From NCBI GenBank assembly GCA_902826485.1, contig CADEEZ010000008.1, positions 1 through 64,000 of the forward strand: a DNA stretch of 64,000 nucleotides, in the 5' to 3' direction. This DNA comes from an uncultured Gammaproteobacteria bacterium (GTDB lineage Bacteria; Pseudomonadota; Gammaproteobacteria; Berkiellales; Berkiellaceae). The translations under genes were made by a program, and so were the position numbers. The notes below the pieces were generated by a model, which did no database searches, was not told the origin of the DNA, and worked only from the letters and a program-made list of their open reading frames with translations. Positions within the stretch are counted from its first letter, which is position 1; each line of letters opens with the position of its first letter. Below, one piece after another: positions 52,101 to 61,060 of the stretch.

Positions 52101-53153
52101 ATGTCTGGGGGCGGCCACGGAGGGGGTGGTGGAGAAGACGAAATTCCAGAACCAGCGGTCGTTCACTTACCGCATTGGTTCGTTTCTTTTGCCGACTTAA
52201 TGTCATTGTTAATGTCTTTTTTCGTTTTATTACTTTCCTTTTCACAGCAAGATAGCGGAAAATTCCAGCAAGTGGCCGGTTCAATGGAAAAAGCTTTCGG
52301 GGTGCAAAGAGATATCCCGGTCATGGAAATTCCCAGAGGAACCAGTATTATTGCCAAAGAATTTAGTCCCGGAAAACCTGAACCCACGCCATTAAATGAA
52401 ATAAAACAAAGCACCACGAATGAATATGAAAATACCTTAGAATTCGATAAAGGAAAAGATGGTGACAATAAAGATGGTGCCGGTCTCAAAGAAAATACGG
52501 CAGATAAGGTCAAAGGCTTAGGAGGAGAACAAGCTTCTGATCAGGCAAAAAATTTAGCCTTTCAAATGGCTAAAGCGATGTCAGAAGAAATTTTAAAGGG
52601 CAATATTGAGTTAGAGGTGGTGGGTTCACGCGTCATTATTCGCGTGATGGAGCAGGGATCATTTGAGTCAGGCGGCGCGGTGATACGACCCGAAAGCTTG
52701 GCAGTATTTCAAAAAATCAGGGGCTTTTTAGAAAAAACGCCCGGGCTCATTACCATTTCGGGGCATACAGATAATGTCCCCATTAACACCAATCAATATC
52801 GCTCAAATTGGGATTTGTCTGCAGCCAGAGCGGTTTCTGTGCTACATGAATTAACGTTGTATGAAGGGATTGCCCCTGAAAGGCTTGAAGTGGTTGCGTA
52901 TGGTGAAACCCGTCCTTTGTTTCCAAATGATTCAGCTGATCATCGGCGTCATAATCGACGAATTGAAATTGAAATTGAACAAGGTGAGTCGCCAAAATAC
53001 CAAAAACCGCCTGAGGATATTGGCTCAATACCTGATCAGCCTGAAGGGTTAGAAAATACAAAAAAATTATTACAAGATAACAACCCAGATAAAGTAATGA
53101 AACAAGGGATTTATCAAATTCCCGCGAAATCAGAGGAAAGTCGCCATGACTGA
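52101..53153 (+). CDS. motB: Flagellar motor stator protein MotB
   Basis: This 350-residue protein has one N-terminal membrane helix with the ion-conducting Asp in SFADLMSLLMSFFVLLLSF. A long charged linker (about 95-150, unusually Lys/Asp-rich) precedes an OmpA-type peptidoglycan-binding domain (ISGHTDNVPI, SNWDLSAARAVSV, NRRIEIEIE). The stop overlaps the PilZ gene by 8 bases, giving a motA-motB-pilZ operon. Confidence 0.95.
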   Translation: MSGGGHGGGGGEDEIPEPAVVHLPHWFVSFADLMSLLMSFFVLLLSFSQQDSGKFQQVAGSMEKAFGVQRDIPVMEIPRGTSIIAKEFSPGKPEPTPLNEIKQSTTNEYENTLEFDKGKDGDNKDGAGLKENTADKVKGLGGEQASDQAKNLAFQMAKAMSEEILKGNIELEVVGSRVIIRVMEQGSFESGGAVIRPESLAVFQKIRGFLEKTPGLITISGHTDNVPINTNQYRSNWDLSAARAVSVLHELTLYEGIAPERLEVVAYGETRPLFPNDSADHRRHNRRIEIEIEQGESPKYQKPPEDIGSIPDQPEGLENTKKLLQDNNPDKVMKQGIYQIPAKSEESRHD

Positions 53154-53757
53154 GCAACGCCGGCAATTTTTTAGAGTTCAAGATGAAGCCATTTTTCAGG
53201 TTGAACAATGTGATCCTGAAGCATTAGCTCAGATTAAAAAAGATATTTTTGAGCAAAACTTTGATCACAAGGACGTTTTTAAGCGTTTTTTTAAGTTTGA
53301 AAGTGATTTGCAAACCATTTTATTTAACAATAAAAGTCTGAATCCAGATTGGGTAAACATTGTCGATCTTTTAAATGTAAAAATAAATCAATTGGCTAGG
53401 TTGCTGGCAGCAGAGAATGAGACCATTTTTAACCATGCGCCACAACCGATTAATTTAAGTGCAAATGGCCTTGGTTTAGAGTTACCTTATGCCATCCCCG
53501 AAGGGTCGCATATTAAAGTAGAATTGATATTATTGCCCCAATATACGTATTTAACCCTGGTGGGCAGAGTGATGAATTGCGCGAAAAAAGAGAAACCTGA
53601 AGGCCAGGCCGCTTACACGGTGGGTGTTCAAATTGAAGTGATTCGCCCTCAAGACACCGATAGGCTCATTCAACACATTATGAAAAAAGAGGCCGAATGG
53701 CTCAAATATCGGCGCGAACAGTCTTTAGCTCAAACCAAACCACCTGCAACTAAATAA
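53146..53757 (+). CDS. PilZ-domain protein, probable c-di-GMP receptor
   Basis: In this 203-residue protein the c-di-GMP contacts are visible as RRQFFR at residues 5-10 (RxxxR type) and NLSANGLGLE at about 100-110 (the D/NxSxxG motif). About 85 helical residues lie between the two. Its overlap with motB suggests it adjusts stator output in response to c-di-GMP, similar in principle to YcgR-type brakes (inference). Confidence 0.85.
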   Translation: MTEQRRQFFRVQDEAIFQVEQCDPEALAQIKKDIFEQNFDHKDVFKRFFKFESDLQTILFNNKSLNPDWVNIVDLLNVKINQLARLLAAENETIFNHAPQPINLSANGLGLELPYAIPEGSHIKVELILLPQYTYLTLVGRVMNCAKKEKPEGQAAYTVGVQIEVIRPQDTDRLIQHIMKKEAEWLKYRREQSLAQTKPPATK

Positions 53758-53817
53758 CCCTTTTAAGCTGTTGCTTACAGCCATTAGTCGGTTAAATCAC
53801 CCTATACCCTTGTGTTT

Positions 53818-53887
53818 TTTACCCATATTTTGGTATTATTGGGTAAATTTCTAACTGTTTAGCCAAACAGTCTTTATTGTTGGCTAA
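53818..53887. other. Intergenic region with overlapping inverted repeats
   Basis: In the 311-base gap after the PilZ gene, TTTACCCA (53818-53825) pairs with TGGGTAAA (53840-53847). Then ACTGTTT-AGCC-AAACAGT (53854-53871) overlaps a second possible stem, TTAGCCAA (53859-53866) with TTGGCTAA (53879-53886), followed by eight A residues. The last two structures are mutually exclusive. A terminator role on the minus strand or a 5' regulatory leader are both possible. The rest of the gap is AT-rich. Confidence 0.4.
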
Positions 53888-54068
53888 AAAAAAGATAAAA
53901 CTAGTAAATCACATAAAAAAAACATAACTAAAGTTTATTAACTAGTTTAACATATTTACTCATTACTATTATCGGTTTGTTTGTTTGTTCTTTCTTTTAG
54001 GGAGGCCATTAAAGCGTTTATTTTTAATCCGAATGATTATTTTTTATAAATATAACAAGGCATATGTC

Positions 54069-54287
54069 ATGGAAAAAACATTAGAAAAAGAGCAAAGTTT
54101 TAACGAATATTTATTTTTCTTAAGAGAAACGATTGATAATTTATCCGATTATTGGCACAAAGTTGGTCATTTTAATCCTTATATCAAAGACATTAAAAAA
54201 GCATTGCGTCACGCAGATCCTTTTGTGATGTACAAAGCCAGTATTGCCGCAACGGTGATGTTGTCTGAAAAATCACTGTATCATTAA
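54069..54287 (+). CDS. Small helical protein of unknown function
   Basis: This 72-residue protein has the look of a soluble helical bundle (EQSFNEYLFFLRETIDNLSDYW, then HADPFVMYKASIAATVML). I chose ATG 54069, preceded by AAGG, because the frame from 53985 adds residues encoded by AT-rich intergenic sequence. It lies 24 bases before upp on the same strand. No family recognised. Confidence 0.65.
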   Translation: MEKTLEKEQSFNEYLFFLRETIDNLSDYWHKVGHFNPYIKDIKKALRHADPFVMYKASIAATVMLSEKSLYH

Positions 54288-54311
54288 ATTATATAAAAAA
54301 CGGAGTGTGCT

Positions 54312-54965
54312 ATGCCTTCTAGGCAACATGAAAAGTTTACTAATTTCTACCAGGTTGAGCATCCCTTAATTTCAAGTAAATTAACGTTGTTGCGCGATAA
54401 AACCACCAATCAAAAATTATTTAGAGAATTGGTGCATGAAATTACTTTATTGCTCGCTTATGAAGCCACTCAATTATTACCGACCAAAGAAGTAGAAATT
54501 CAAACCCCGATGGAAAAAACCCTTTGCCATACTTTGGCGGGCTTAGATCCGGTCATTCTGCCCATTTTAAGGGCGGGTATTGGTATGGTAGATGCGTTGT
54601 CGTCTTTATTACCACAAGCAAAAGTAGGCCATATCGGGTTATTTCGAAATGAACAAACCTTACAGCCAGAAAATTATTATTTTAAAATCCCAGAAGACAG
54701 CGAAAAACGTCGATTTTTTGTGTGTGATCCTATGCTTGCAACGGGTCGTTCCGCTGTTCGCGCTATCGACACGCTAAAAGAACGTGGCGTAAAAGACATT
54801 ACTTTTTTATGTGTGTTAGCGGTGCCAGAAGGTGTTGAAACCATGTTCAAACATCATCCCGATGTAAAAATTTATTCTGCTAGCATGGACAGACAACTAG
54901 ATGAACATGCCTATATCCTCCCAGGATTAGGAGATGCGGGCGATAGGTTGTTTGGGACTCACTAG
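54312..54965 (+). CDS. upp: Uracil phosphoribosyltransferase
   Basis: This 217-residue pyrimidine salvage enzyme makes UMP from uracil and PRPP. The PRPP-binding loop is DPMLATGRSAVRAI, the family segment ILRAGIGMVDALSSLLP is intact, and the C-terminal YILPGLGDAGDRLFGT is typical of Upp. GGAG precedes the ATG. Full length. Confidence 0.97.
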   Translation: MPSRQHEKFTNFYQVEHPLISSKLTLLRDKTTNQKLFRELVHEITLLLAYEATQLLPTKEVEIQTPMEKTLCHTLAGLDPVILPILRAGIGMVDALSSLLPQAKVGHIGLFRNEQTLQPENYYFKIPEDSEKRRFFVCDPMLATGRSAVRAIDTLKERGVKDITFLCVLAVPEGVETMFKHHPDVKIYSASMDRQLDEHAYILPGLGDAGDRLFGTH

Positions 54966-55142
54966 AGATCATCATTTGTGCTCTCTGCTTCGTCTTTGGA
55001 CGAGGTAGACGACACAGGTTGATAGCTATTTTTTCACGCCTTAAAGCTCTTAAAAATAATAAACTCAAAAATAGTTAGATAATTACTTAAAATAAGTGGT
55101 AAAATACTTTTTTCAATTAATAAAACTATTCGGCTAACTTAT

Positions 55143-56327
55143 ATGAGCAAGTACCTCCATATTTTTAATCAACAAATCCAAAATAACCACACTTTTATTG
55201 ACGCTATTGCAAAGACAATAGAACAGTATTCTGCAGATTTGCAAAAGTACCCTGACTTTAAAAAAGATGAGGTTTGTATTGCCTTAGAAAAATTTTATGC
55301 TCGCATTTTTGATGAATCCCTTGATCTGGGAAGTATTATTGTGGGCTATGATTTTAAAGTAGTTATGCCTCAAGATTTCATGCTTGTGATAGAAGCCGCA
55401 CAAAAAGCAGAATGTGCAGCATTAATCAAAGAGAATGCCAAAAACTCGACTTCGCACTTGGTGAGCACATGTGAAAATAGAATTGCAGAAGAAAGCCATA
55501 GTTTAAATGAGATAGTGATTCAAACAGCAATATTGGTAAGTGCATTAAGAAATAAGCATAATTATAGTCAATCACATGTGACAGAAATGCAATCTAAAGT
55601 TGAAGAATGGCGTATGTTGCTACTTAAGAAAACAGGCGAAACTATTTTAAATTCTAAGAACATTGACGAGTTAAAATTTTTACTAAATAGAGACTTTAGT
55701 GATGTATTCATTAAAGGTTTGGAAACTTTAGAAAATTTTAAAGAAAAGGTAATGGGGCAGATTCAATATTTAGTGCAACAAGATTTTTTTAGTAAATATT
55801 ATAATAACTCTAGTTTAGCTTCAAAATATGACTATGTTTCTCAATATCACCTAGAATCAAAAATAAGATCGGTTGCACCAGAGCTCATAGCCATACTTTC
55901 AGGGTTGTTGTCTAATATTGAGGAACAGGCTAATCGTCCTTTAGAAAACAAAAAATTTAAATTAATGGCTTCACGAACAGGAAGTATTAATGAAGTTTTT
56001 CACCATTTAAATAATTGGGCGCATAGACATTTTAAGCGTGATAATCAATCGGATTTATTTAAAGAATTGATGAATCGATTAAATCAAGAAAAAGAAACAT
56101 TTAAGGTATGGGAAGAAGTCAGTCACCGATGTCAGTATGATACCCTTCCACGGCGTATGTATCAGCCACTCATGCAAGATTTGGTTCGAATGAAATATGT
56201 AGGTGATCCTGATCAAAATCCAAGAGTACAATTGGCCCAATTAAAACAGATGCCTCTTTCTCCAAACGAAAAGCACAGTGGCTTTAATCAAAAAATCTCT
56301 GTTTACAGAAGCCAGATAAAAATCTAA
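55143..56327 (+). CDS. Protein of unknown function, putative effector
   Basis: This 394-residue, charged, mostly helical protein has no signal peptide, membrane segment or recognisable motif. Lys/Glu/Gln-rich helices around 120-200 have coiled-coil character, and a Tyr/Gln/Arg-rich stretch lies near the C-terminus. The start codon has no strong ribosome binding site. It stands alone in a 177-base upstream gap and precedes the P450 gene by 101 bases. Orphan status and composition fit a translocated substrate, but nothing proves it. Confidence 0.65.
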   Translation: MSKYLHIFNQQIQNNHTFIDAIAKTIEQYSADLQKYPDFKKDEVCIALEKFYARIFDESLDLGSIIVGYDFKVVMPQDFMLVIEAAQKAECAALIKENAKNSTSHLVSTCENRIAEESHSLNEIVIQTAILVSALRNKHNYSQSHVTEMQSKVEEWRMLLLKKTGETILNSKNIDELKFLLNRDFSDVFIKGLETLENFKEKVMGQIQYLVQQDFFSKYYNNSSLASKYDYVSQYHLESKIRSVAPELIAILSGLLSNIEEQANRPLENKKFKLMASRTGSINEVFHHLNNWAHRHFKRDNQSDLFKELMNRLNQEKETFKVWEEVSHRCQYDTLPRRMYQPLMQDLVRMKYVGDPDQNPRVQLAQLKQMPLSPNEKHSGFNQKISVYRSQIKI

Positions 56328-56428
56328 AATAAAAATGACCACCCAGATAATTGATCAGCTAAGCATATTTTATTTTTGAGCTAAAATTATAGGTATGTGA
56401 AATAATTTTTTAAAAGAGAAATAAAAAC

Positions 56429-57802
56429 ATGTACCCTTTTTTTAAATATCTTAATCCCCTAGTTGATTATTTTTATGAATATGTAAATTACTATAGAGAT
56501 GTGTATAAATTAATTACGTTGAGAGATATTTTTGTTTTAGGGGAGCTCACCGATAGGGCTTTTGCCTCCCCTAATGGGTTTGTGAAACTTGATGTTAAAA
56601 TAAATGATGCTTCCGCACGTGAACATTTTGCTAAAGTAGAAAAACTTATTGGCGTTCAATCCATTGTGAGCCAAACTAATTTAGCTGCACAAAAGGAACG
56701 TAAGCCATTCAAACAAGCCATCAATGCAGAAGATGTATTAAAATTTAGCGTACACGCGCTAAATGCAGCCTTTATAAATTGGGATCATAAACAAAGCCTG
56801 CATGAACAGCTGAGCTACGTGGCCATGCAAATGGTGGGTAAAATTTTTATTAATGTTCATGATATTCCTAAAACACTAGTTCCTTTGGTGCAACGTGCAG
56901 AAAATGCCTTTATTAATTTCGATCAAATGGCCACAAAAGAGCTTGAGCAAATTAACAAAGAGTTGCAAGGGTACAGTAAGATTTTAGTAGAAAAAAATCA
57001 TCAAAAAATAATCCAAGATAATCCTTACGCGGTGCGATATTTAGGGTCTAGTGAAGCTGAAAAATTGATCGGACTCAACCCGGCTGCTGGCTTAATTGTG
57101 TCAGGAAATGTCACCACACTGTTAACGGGCGCGATTATAAAATTGGTTCAAAGAAAAGATATTTTTGATAAAATTAAAGAAGAAGCAGCCTCTTTGGATT
57201 TTTCTGATCATAATGAGATTGATCTGCGTCGATTAAAATCATTGCCCTATTTAAATTTATTTTATTTAGAATGCTTACGTTACTTTTCTCCCAACCCTCC
57301 GTTCCCCCGAACAGTTTCAAAAACAGGCATTTTAGCAGATATCCCTATCTACGCTCGCACGGAGCTTTTGGTCCCTGTCCGGGCTATTTTACATCACCCG
57401 AATTTGTGGGAAAATCCAGCACAATTTAATCCAGAAAGATTTTCGACGCATCAATATTCGCAAGGGTCTTTTCCTTTTATTCCCTTTTCGACGGGGCCTA
57501 GAATGTGCCCAGCGTCTACTGATTTTGTTCCAGTATTCATAAAAATGGCAGCCGTGTTATTAACCAAAAATTACGCGTGTTCAATTGATTTGCCGTGTGA
57601 AGAAATAAGCGTTAACACAAAACAGCCACGATTTAAGCAAAATTATTTTATGACGTTAAAACCGATTATTTCCCAAACACCAGAAGCTATTATATTTAGC
57701 GAGCATCAAAAACACGCATCAGACTTTGCTAATGTCGTTCAACTGCGAAAAAAACATGAGCCCGTTACGCAACAATTAAGCACCAAATTAGCCCTTAAGT
57801 GA
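56429..57802 (+). CDS. Cytochrome P450-like protein
   Basis: This 457-residue protein has the P450 K-helix ExxR at E281-C-L-R284, followed by a meander region with NPERFS. The haem-ligand loop FSTGPRMCPA places Cys360 as the thiolate ligand; the usual final Gly of FxxGxRxCxG is Ala362. The I-helix normally has A/G-G-x-D/E-T-T; here it reads SGNVTT, so the acidic residue is replaced by Val. The oxygen-activation step may therefore be atypical. No ferredoxin or reductase gene is adjacent. AAAAGAGAAA precedes the ATG. It converges on ftsI with a 3-base gap. Confidence 0.85.
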   Translation: MYPFFKYLNPLVDYFYEYVNYYRDVYKLITLRDIFVLGELTDRAFASPNGFVKLDVKINDASAREHFAKVEKLIGVQSIVSQTNLAAQKERKPFKQAINAEDVLKFSVHALNAAFINWDHKQSLHEQLSYVAMQMVGKIFINVHDIPKTLVPLVQRAENAFINFDQMATKELEQINKELQGYSKILVEKNHQKIIQDNPYAVRYLGSSEAEKLIGLNPAAGLIVSGNVTTLLTGAIIKLVQRKDIFDKIKEEAASLDFSDHNEIDLRRLKSLPYLNLFYLECLRYFSPNPPFPRTVSKTGILADIPIYARTELLVPVRAILHHPNLWENPAQFNPERFSTHQYSQGSFPFIPFSTGPRMCPASTDFVPVFIKMAAVLLTKNYACSIDLPCEEISVNTKQPRFKQNYFMTLKPIISQTPEAIIFSEHQKHASDFANVVQLRKKHEPVTQQLSTKLALK

Positions 57803-57805
57803 TTG

Positions 57806-59521
57806 TTAATCAGGGGGAATATTCATAATTTGTAGGGCAGCACCTACTACTTTTGCATAAATAGGTGCTGCCACTTCACCACCATAATACCGCGATTCTT
57901 TAGGCTCTTCGATGATCACCACGGCCGCAAATTTAGGTTTCTTCACGGGAGTGAATCCCGCAAATAAAGCAAAGTGTCGATTAGGATCGTAGCCATTGGG
58001 GCCGACAACTCGAATGGTGCCCGTTTTGCCAGCGGTTTCAAAGCCCGGGATATGGGCACGGCGACCCGTACCGCTCGCACTGGTGACTTCTTGCAGCATT
58101 TCAACGACGTTTTCAGCGAGTTGTTGATCTAAAACTCTTTTAGGAGGTTGGCTGATATTCATATCGCTATTTTTGGCTAATTTAATGGATTGATGGATAC
58201 CACGATTTGCTAAAGTGGCATAGGCGCTAGCAAGTTGTGTGGCATTCACGGTTAGGCCATAGCCAAATGCATGCGTGGCGTAGACAAATTGATGAGTAGA
58301 AGGGCTAGGCAATCTGCCCGAGTTTTCTCCGGGGAAACTATAAACATCGGTCCCTAAACCAAAACGACTAAACAAATCGAGCATGGCAGGTTCGGGTATG
58401 CTAAATATTACTTTACTGATCCCCACGTTGCTTGAACGAGCCAATACTTGCTTAAGGGTAATTTCGCCATTGTTTCGCAAATCTTTGATGGTAAATTTAC
58501 CCACATGGATTCTGCCGGGGTGAGTATCTATCATCGTATCGAGTTTAAATTGCCCCGATTCCAGCGCACTGGCCATGGTAAACGGCTTAATGGTAGAGCC
58601 GGGTTCTATTTGATTCATGAGTGCGCGTAATCGCGCGTTGGGGGTATTACGTTCGTGTAAATTATTAGGGTTATAACTGGGAGCAGAAACCATGGCGATG
58701 ACTTCACCATTGGTGACATCTAGCATCACTAAAGTGGCTGCTTTTGCTTCATATTGTTCAAGCGCTTTTTCTAAGGCTTCTAAAGCAATGGCTTGAATGC
58801 GCAAATCGATGGTGAGGGCTAAATTTTCGCCGGATTTAGGCAAAGAAACTTCTTCTAAATCACTTATCCAATTGCCCATTCTATCTTCTAATACTCTTTT
58901 TTTACCAAAAACAGGAGAGAGCGCTTCGTCATATAAATATTCAATGCCTGCTTGGCCCATATCATCAATATTGGTATATCCCACTAATTGAGCGGTGTGT
59001 TTTCCTCCAGGATAATAGCGTTTGAATTCGCGCATCACTTGTACGCCAGGCAATTTTAAGGCAGTTATTTTTTTGCTTTCTTCTGGTGGCAAGCCACGTT
59101 TAAGATATAAAAAACTTTTCTTTTTATTTTTGGCTAATCGTTCAATTAAATTTTGTTTATTGGTGCCCAAAAGTTCGGCAAGCTTTTCAAGCTGTGTGCT
59201 CGTGAGGGTTAATTTTTTAGGGTCAACCCAGATAGATTCCATTGGGGTGCTGATGGCAAGGGGGGCGCCTTTTCTATCAGTTATCATTCCCCTGTATGTT
59301 GGAATACTGACAATTCTTACCGAGCGGGCTTTTCCTTGTTTGTCTAAAAAGTCATGATGTAAGACATGGAGTTGGGCTAAACGGCTGGCCAATAATATAT
59401 TAGCAACCAGCATACATAAAATAACGGCTGCTAAGCGTCCATTTTGATCAGCCACTTGTCTAAAAGGTAAGACGAGTATCTTAACAAGGGAATGCCCTAA
59501 GGAAAGTTTTTTGGCTTTCAA
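57806..59521 (-). CDS. ftsI: Peptidoglycan D,D-transpeptidase FtsI (PBP3)
   Basis: This 571-residue division-specific class B penicillin-binding protein has one N-terminal membrane segment (AAVILCMLVANILLA) and a PBP dimerisation domain (RGMITDRKGAPLAIS). The transpeptidase motifs are SxxK in EPGSTIKPF (around residue 310), SxN in ARSSNVG and KTG in AGKTGTIRVV. In most gammaproteobacteria ftsI lies in the dcw cluster between ftsL and murE; here neither neighbour is present and it stands alone between the P450 and a thioesterase gene. Confidence 0.95.
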   Translation of the reverse strand: MKAKKLSLGHSLVKILVLPFRQVADQNGRLAAVILCMLVANILLASRLAQLHVLHHDFLDKQGKARSVRIVSIPTYRGMITDRKGAPLAISTPMESIWVDPKKLTLTSTQLEKLAELLGTNKQNLIERLAKNKKKSFLYLKRGLPPEESKKITALKLPGVQVMREFKRYYPGGKHTAQLVGYTNIDDMGQAGIEYLYDEALSPVFGKKRVLEDRMGNWISDLEEVSLPKSGENLALTIDLRIQAIALEALEKALEQYEAKAATLVMLDVTNGEVIAMVSAPSYNPNNLHERNTPNARLRALMNQIEPGSTIKPFTMASALESGQFKLDTMIDTHPGRIHVGKFTIKDLRNNGEITLKQVLARSSNVGISKVIFSIPEPAMLDLFSRFGLGTDVYSFPGENSGRLPSPSTHQFVYATHAFGYGLTVNATQLASAYATLANRGIHQSIKLAKNSDMNISQPPKRVLDQQLAENVVEMLQEVTSASGTGRRAHIPGFETAGKTGTIRVVGPNGYDPNRHFALFAGFTPVKKPKFAAVVIIEEPKESRYYGGEVAAPIYAKVVGAALQIMNIPPD

Positions 59522-59642
59522 GCTAATCTTTCACTCTTAATTAACAAGATGGTGTGGCAACGTGAGCAGATTATATTAAAATTTTGATAACTTATAAACT
59601 AAACTTGTCAGTAAAGTGATACTTATCAAAGGTTAATGATTC

Positions 59643-60023
59643 ATGGAAAAACCCGAAGGCGTCCTAGTTATTCAAACAGTCGCTATGCCGAGTGATACGA
59701 ACCCAAGTGGGGATATATTTGGCGGATGGCTGCTTTCCCAAATGGATTTAGGGGCAGGTATTATGTCTCATAAGGTGAGTAACCATCGAATGGTAACGGT
59801 TGCTGTCGACTCCATGACCTTTATTCGGCCAGTCTATGTGGGCGATACGATTTGTTGTTATGGAAGTATTTTCAAAAAAGGCCGCACGTCTGTGGGGATT
59901 AAAATGGAAGCATGGGTTGAACGATATAGAGAAAATCTCTTTGCAAAAGTCACCGAAGGCAAATTTACTATGGTTTCAATAGATGAGTTAGGTAGACCGA
60001 TTCCTATTCAGTGGCCAAGCTAA
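59643..60023 (+). CDS. Acyl-CoA thioesterase (YciA-like hotdog fold)
   Basis: This 126-residue protein has the conserved NPSGDIFGGWLLSQMD block with the catalytic Asp region and the following hotdog helix, and the VDSMTFIRPVYVGDTI strand pair. The family hydrolyses medium and long acyl-CoA. It lies 6 bases from the convergent sugar kinase gene. Confidence 0.92.
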   Translation: MEKPEGVLVIQTVAMPSDTNPSGDIFGGWLLSQMDLGAGIMSHKVSNHRMVTVAVDSMTFIRPVYVGDTICCYGSIFKKGRTSVGIKMEAWVERYRENLFAKVTEGKFTMVSIDELGRPIPIQWPS

Positions 60024-60029
60024 CGGAAT

Positions 60030-60902
60030 TTACACCAATTCAGATAAAAGAGGGATGGAGGTTGCTGCTCCTTTACGGGTAATGCATAAAGCGGCTGCTC
60101 TACACGCCAATTCTAAACTTCGTTCAATGGTATCTCCTAAGTGCCAGCGAGCCAGAAAATAGCCCACAAATGTGTCTCCCCCAGCATTGGTATCAATGGC
60201 AGGAACGCGTTCAGCCGGGATCGTTAATCTTCGATGGTTATCCACAAATTTTACGCCTCTTTGTCCCATTGTGAGCACGAATGCCGCTTGCGGATATCTT
60301 CTTTGTAAGGCAGCCAAGATGGCATCAGGCTTTTCTTGTTGTGTTAGCAAGTTGCCCTGATATTGGTTTAAAACAAATACATCAACATATTCTAAAGGAT
60401 AATAAGCCATGTTTTGGGTGACAGGCGCGAGGTTAAAAATTATTTTTCGGCCATGATTTTTAGCTTGTTCAATAATTCGAGGAACATCGTTTATTTGATT
60501 TTGAACCAACACAATGTCATCTGGCTCGCTGCTCGCTAAAGCCTTTTCTATGAGTTCGGGGGAGTATTTTTGATTGGTGCCCCCAAAAATTAAAATCGTA
60601 TTGTCTCCATCCGAATTGACTTGAATCACTGCATGGCCGTTGGCTTGGTTTAAATATTCAACATGTTCAGTGCAAATGGTATTTTCTGCTAGTAGCGTTT
60701 TTAGGCCCAATCCATCGTGACCAACGATACCCACATGAGATACTTTGGCGCCAGCACGTGCAAGAGCAACAGACTGATTTAATCCTTTGCCGCCCAAGTT
60801 AGTAGCATGGTCTACGGCATTCATCGTTTCTCTTGCTTTAACGATTTCCTTCACATTATAAACATAATCAATATGCATTGAGCCAAAGTTAATAAATTTC
60901 AT
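60030..60902 (-). CDS. rbsK: Ribokinase-like PfkB-family sugar kinase
   Basis: This 290-residue protein has the N-terminal substrate motif NLGGKGLNQSVALARAGAKV and the C-terminal ATP/anion-hole motif AIDTNAGGDTFVGYFLA with the catalytic Asp, in the arrangement of ribokinase. NLAPV in the middle is likewise typical. Other sugars or nucleosides are possible in this family, so the symbol is a best match. No ribose transporter is adjacent. Confidence 0.8.
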   Translation of the reverse strand: MKFINFGSMHIDYVYNVKEIVKARETMNAVDHATNLGGKGLNQSVALARAGAKVSHVGIVGHDGLGLKTLLAENTICTEHVEYLNQANGHAVIQVNSDGDNTILIFGGTNQKYSPELIEKALASSEPDDIVLVQNQINDVPRIIEQAKNHGRKIIFNLAPVTQNMAYYPLEYVDVFVLNQYQGNLLTQQEKPDAILAALQRRYPQAAFVLTMGQRGVKFVDNHRRLTIPAERVPAIDTNAGGDTFVGYFLARWHLGDTIERSLELACRAAALCITRKGAATSIPLLSELV

Positions 60903-61060
60903 GGGCTTATCTTACTCTGATGTTAATCAGTTGCTGTGTTTTACTACTCGGGTTAGGATGAATCTTTTTCAGCCTGGCCGCAAGAGGAAAAAGTCCATTT
61001 CTACTTAGATCAACTCATAGCAACGATTCTAACTAGTGAAAAATATAAAGGAAATTAAGT

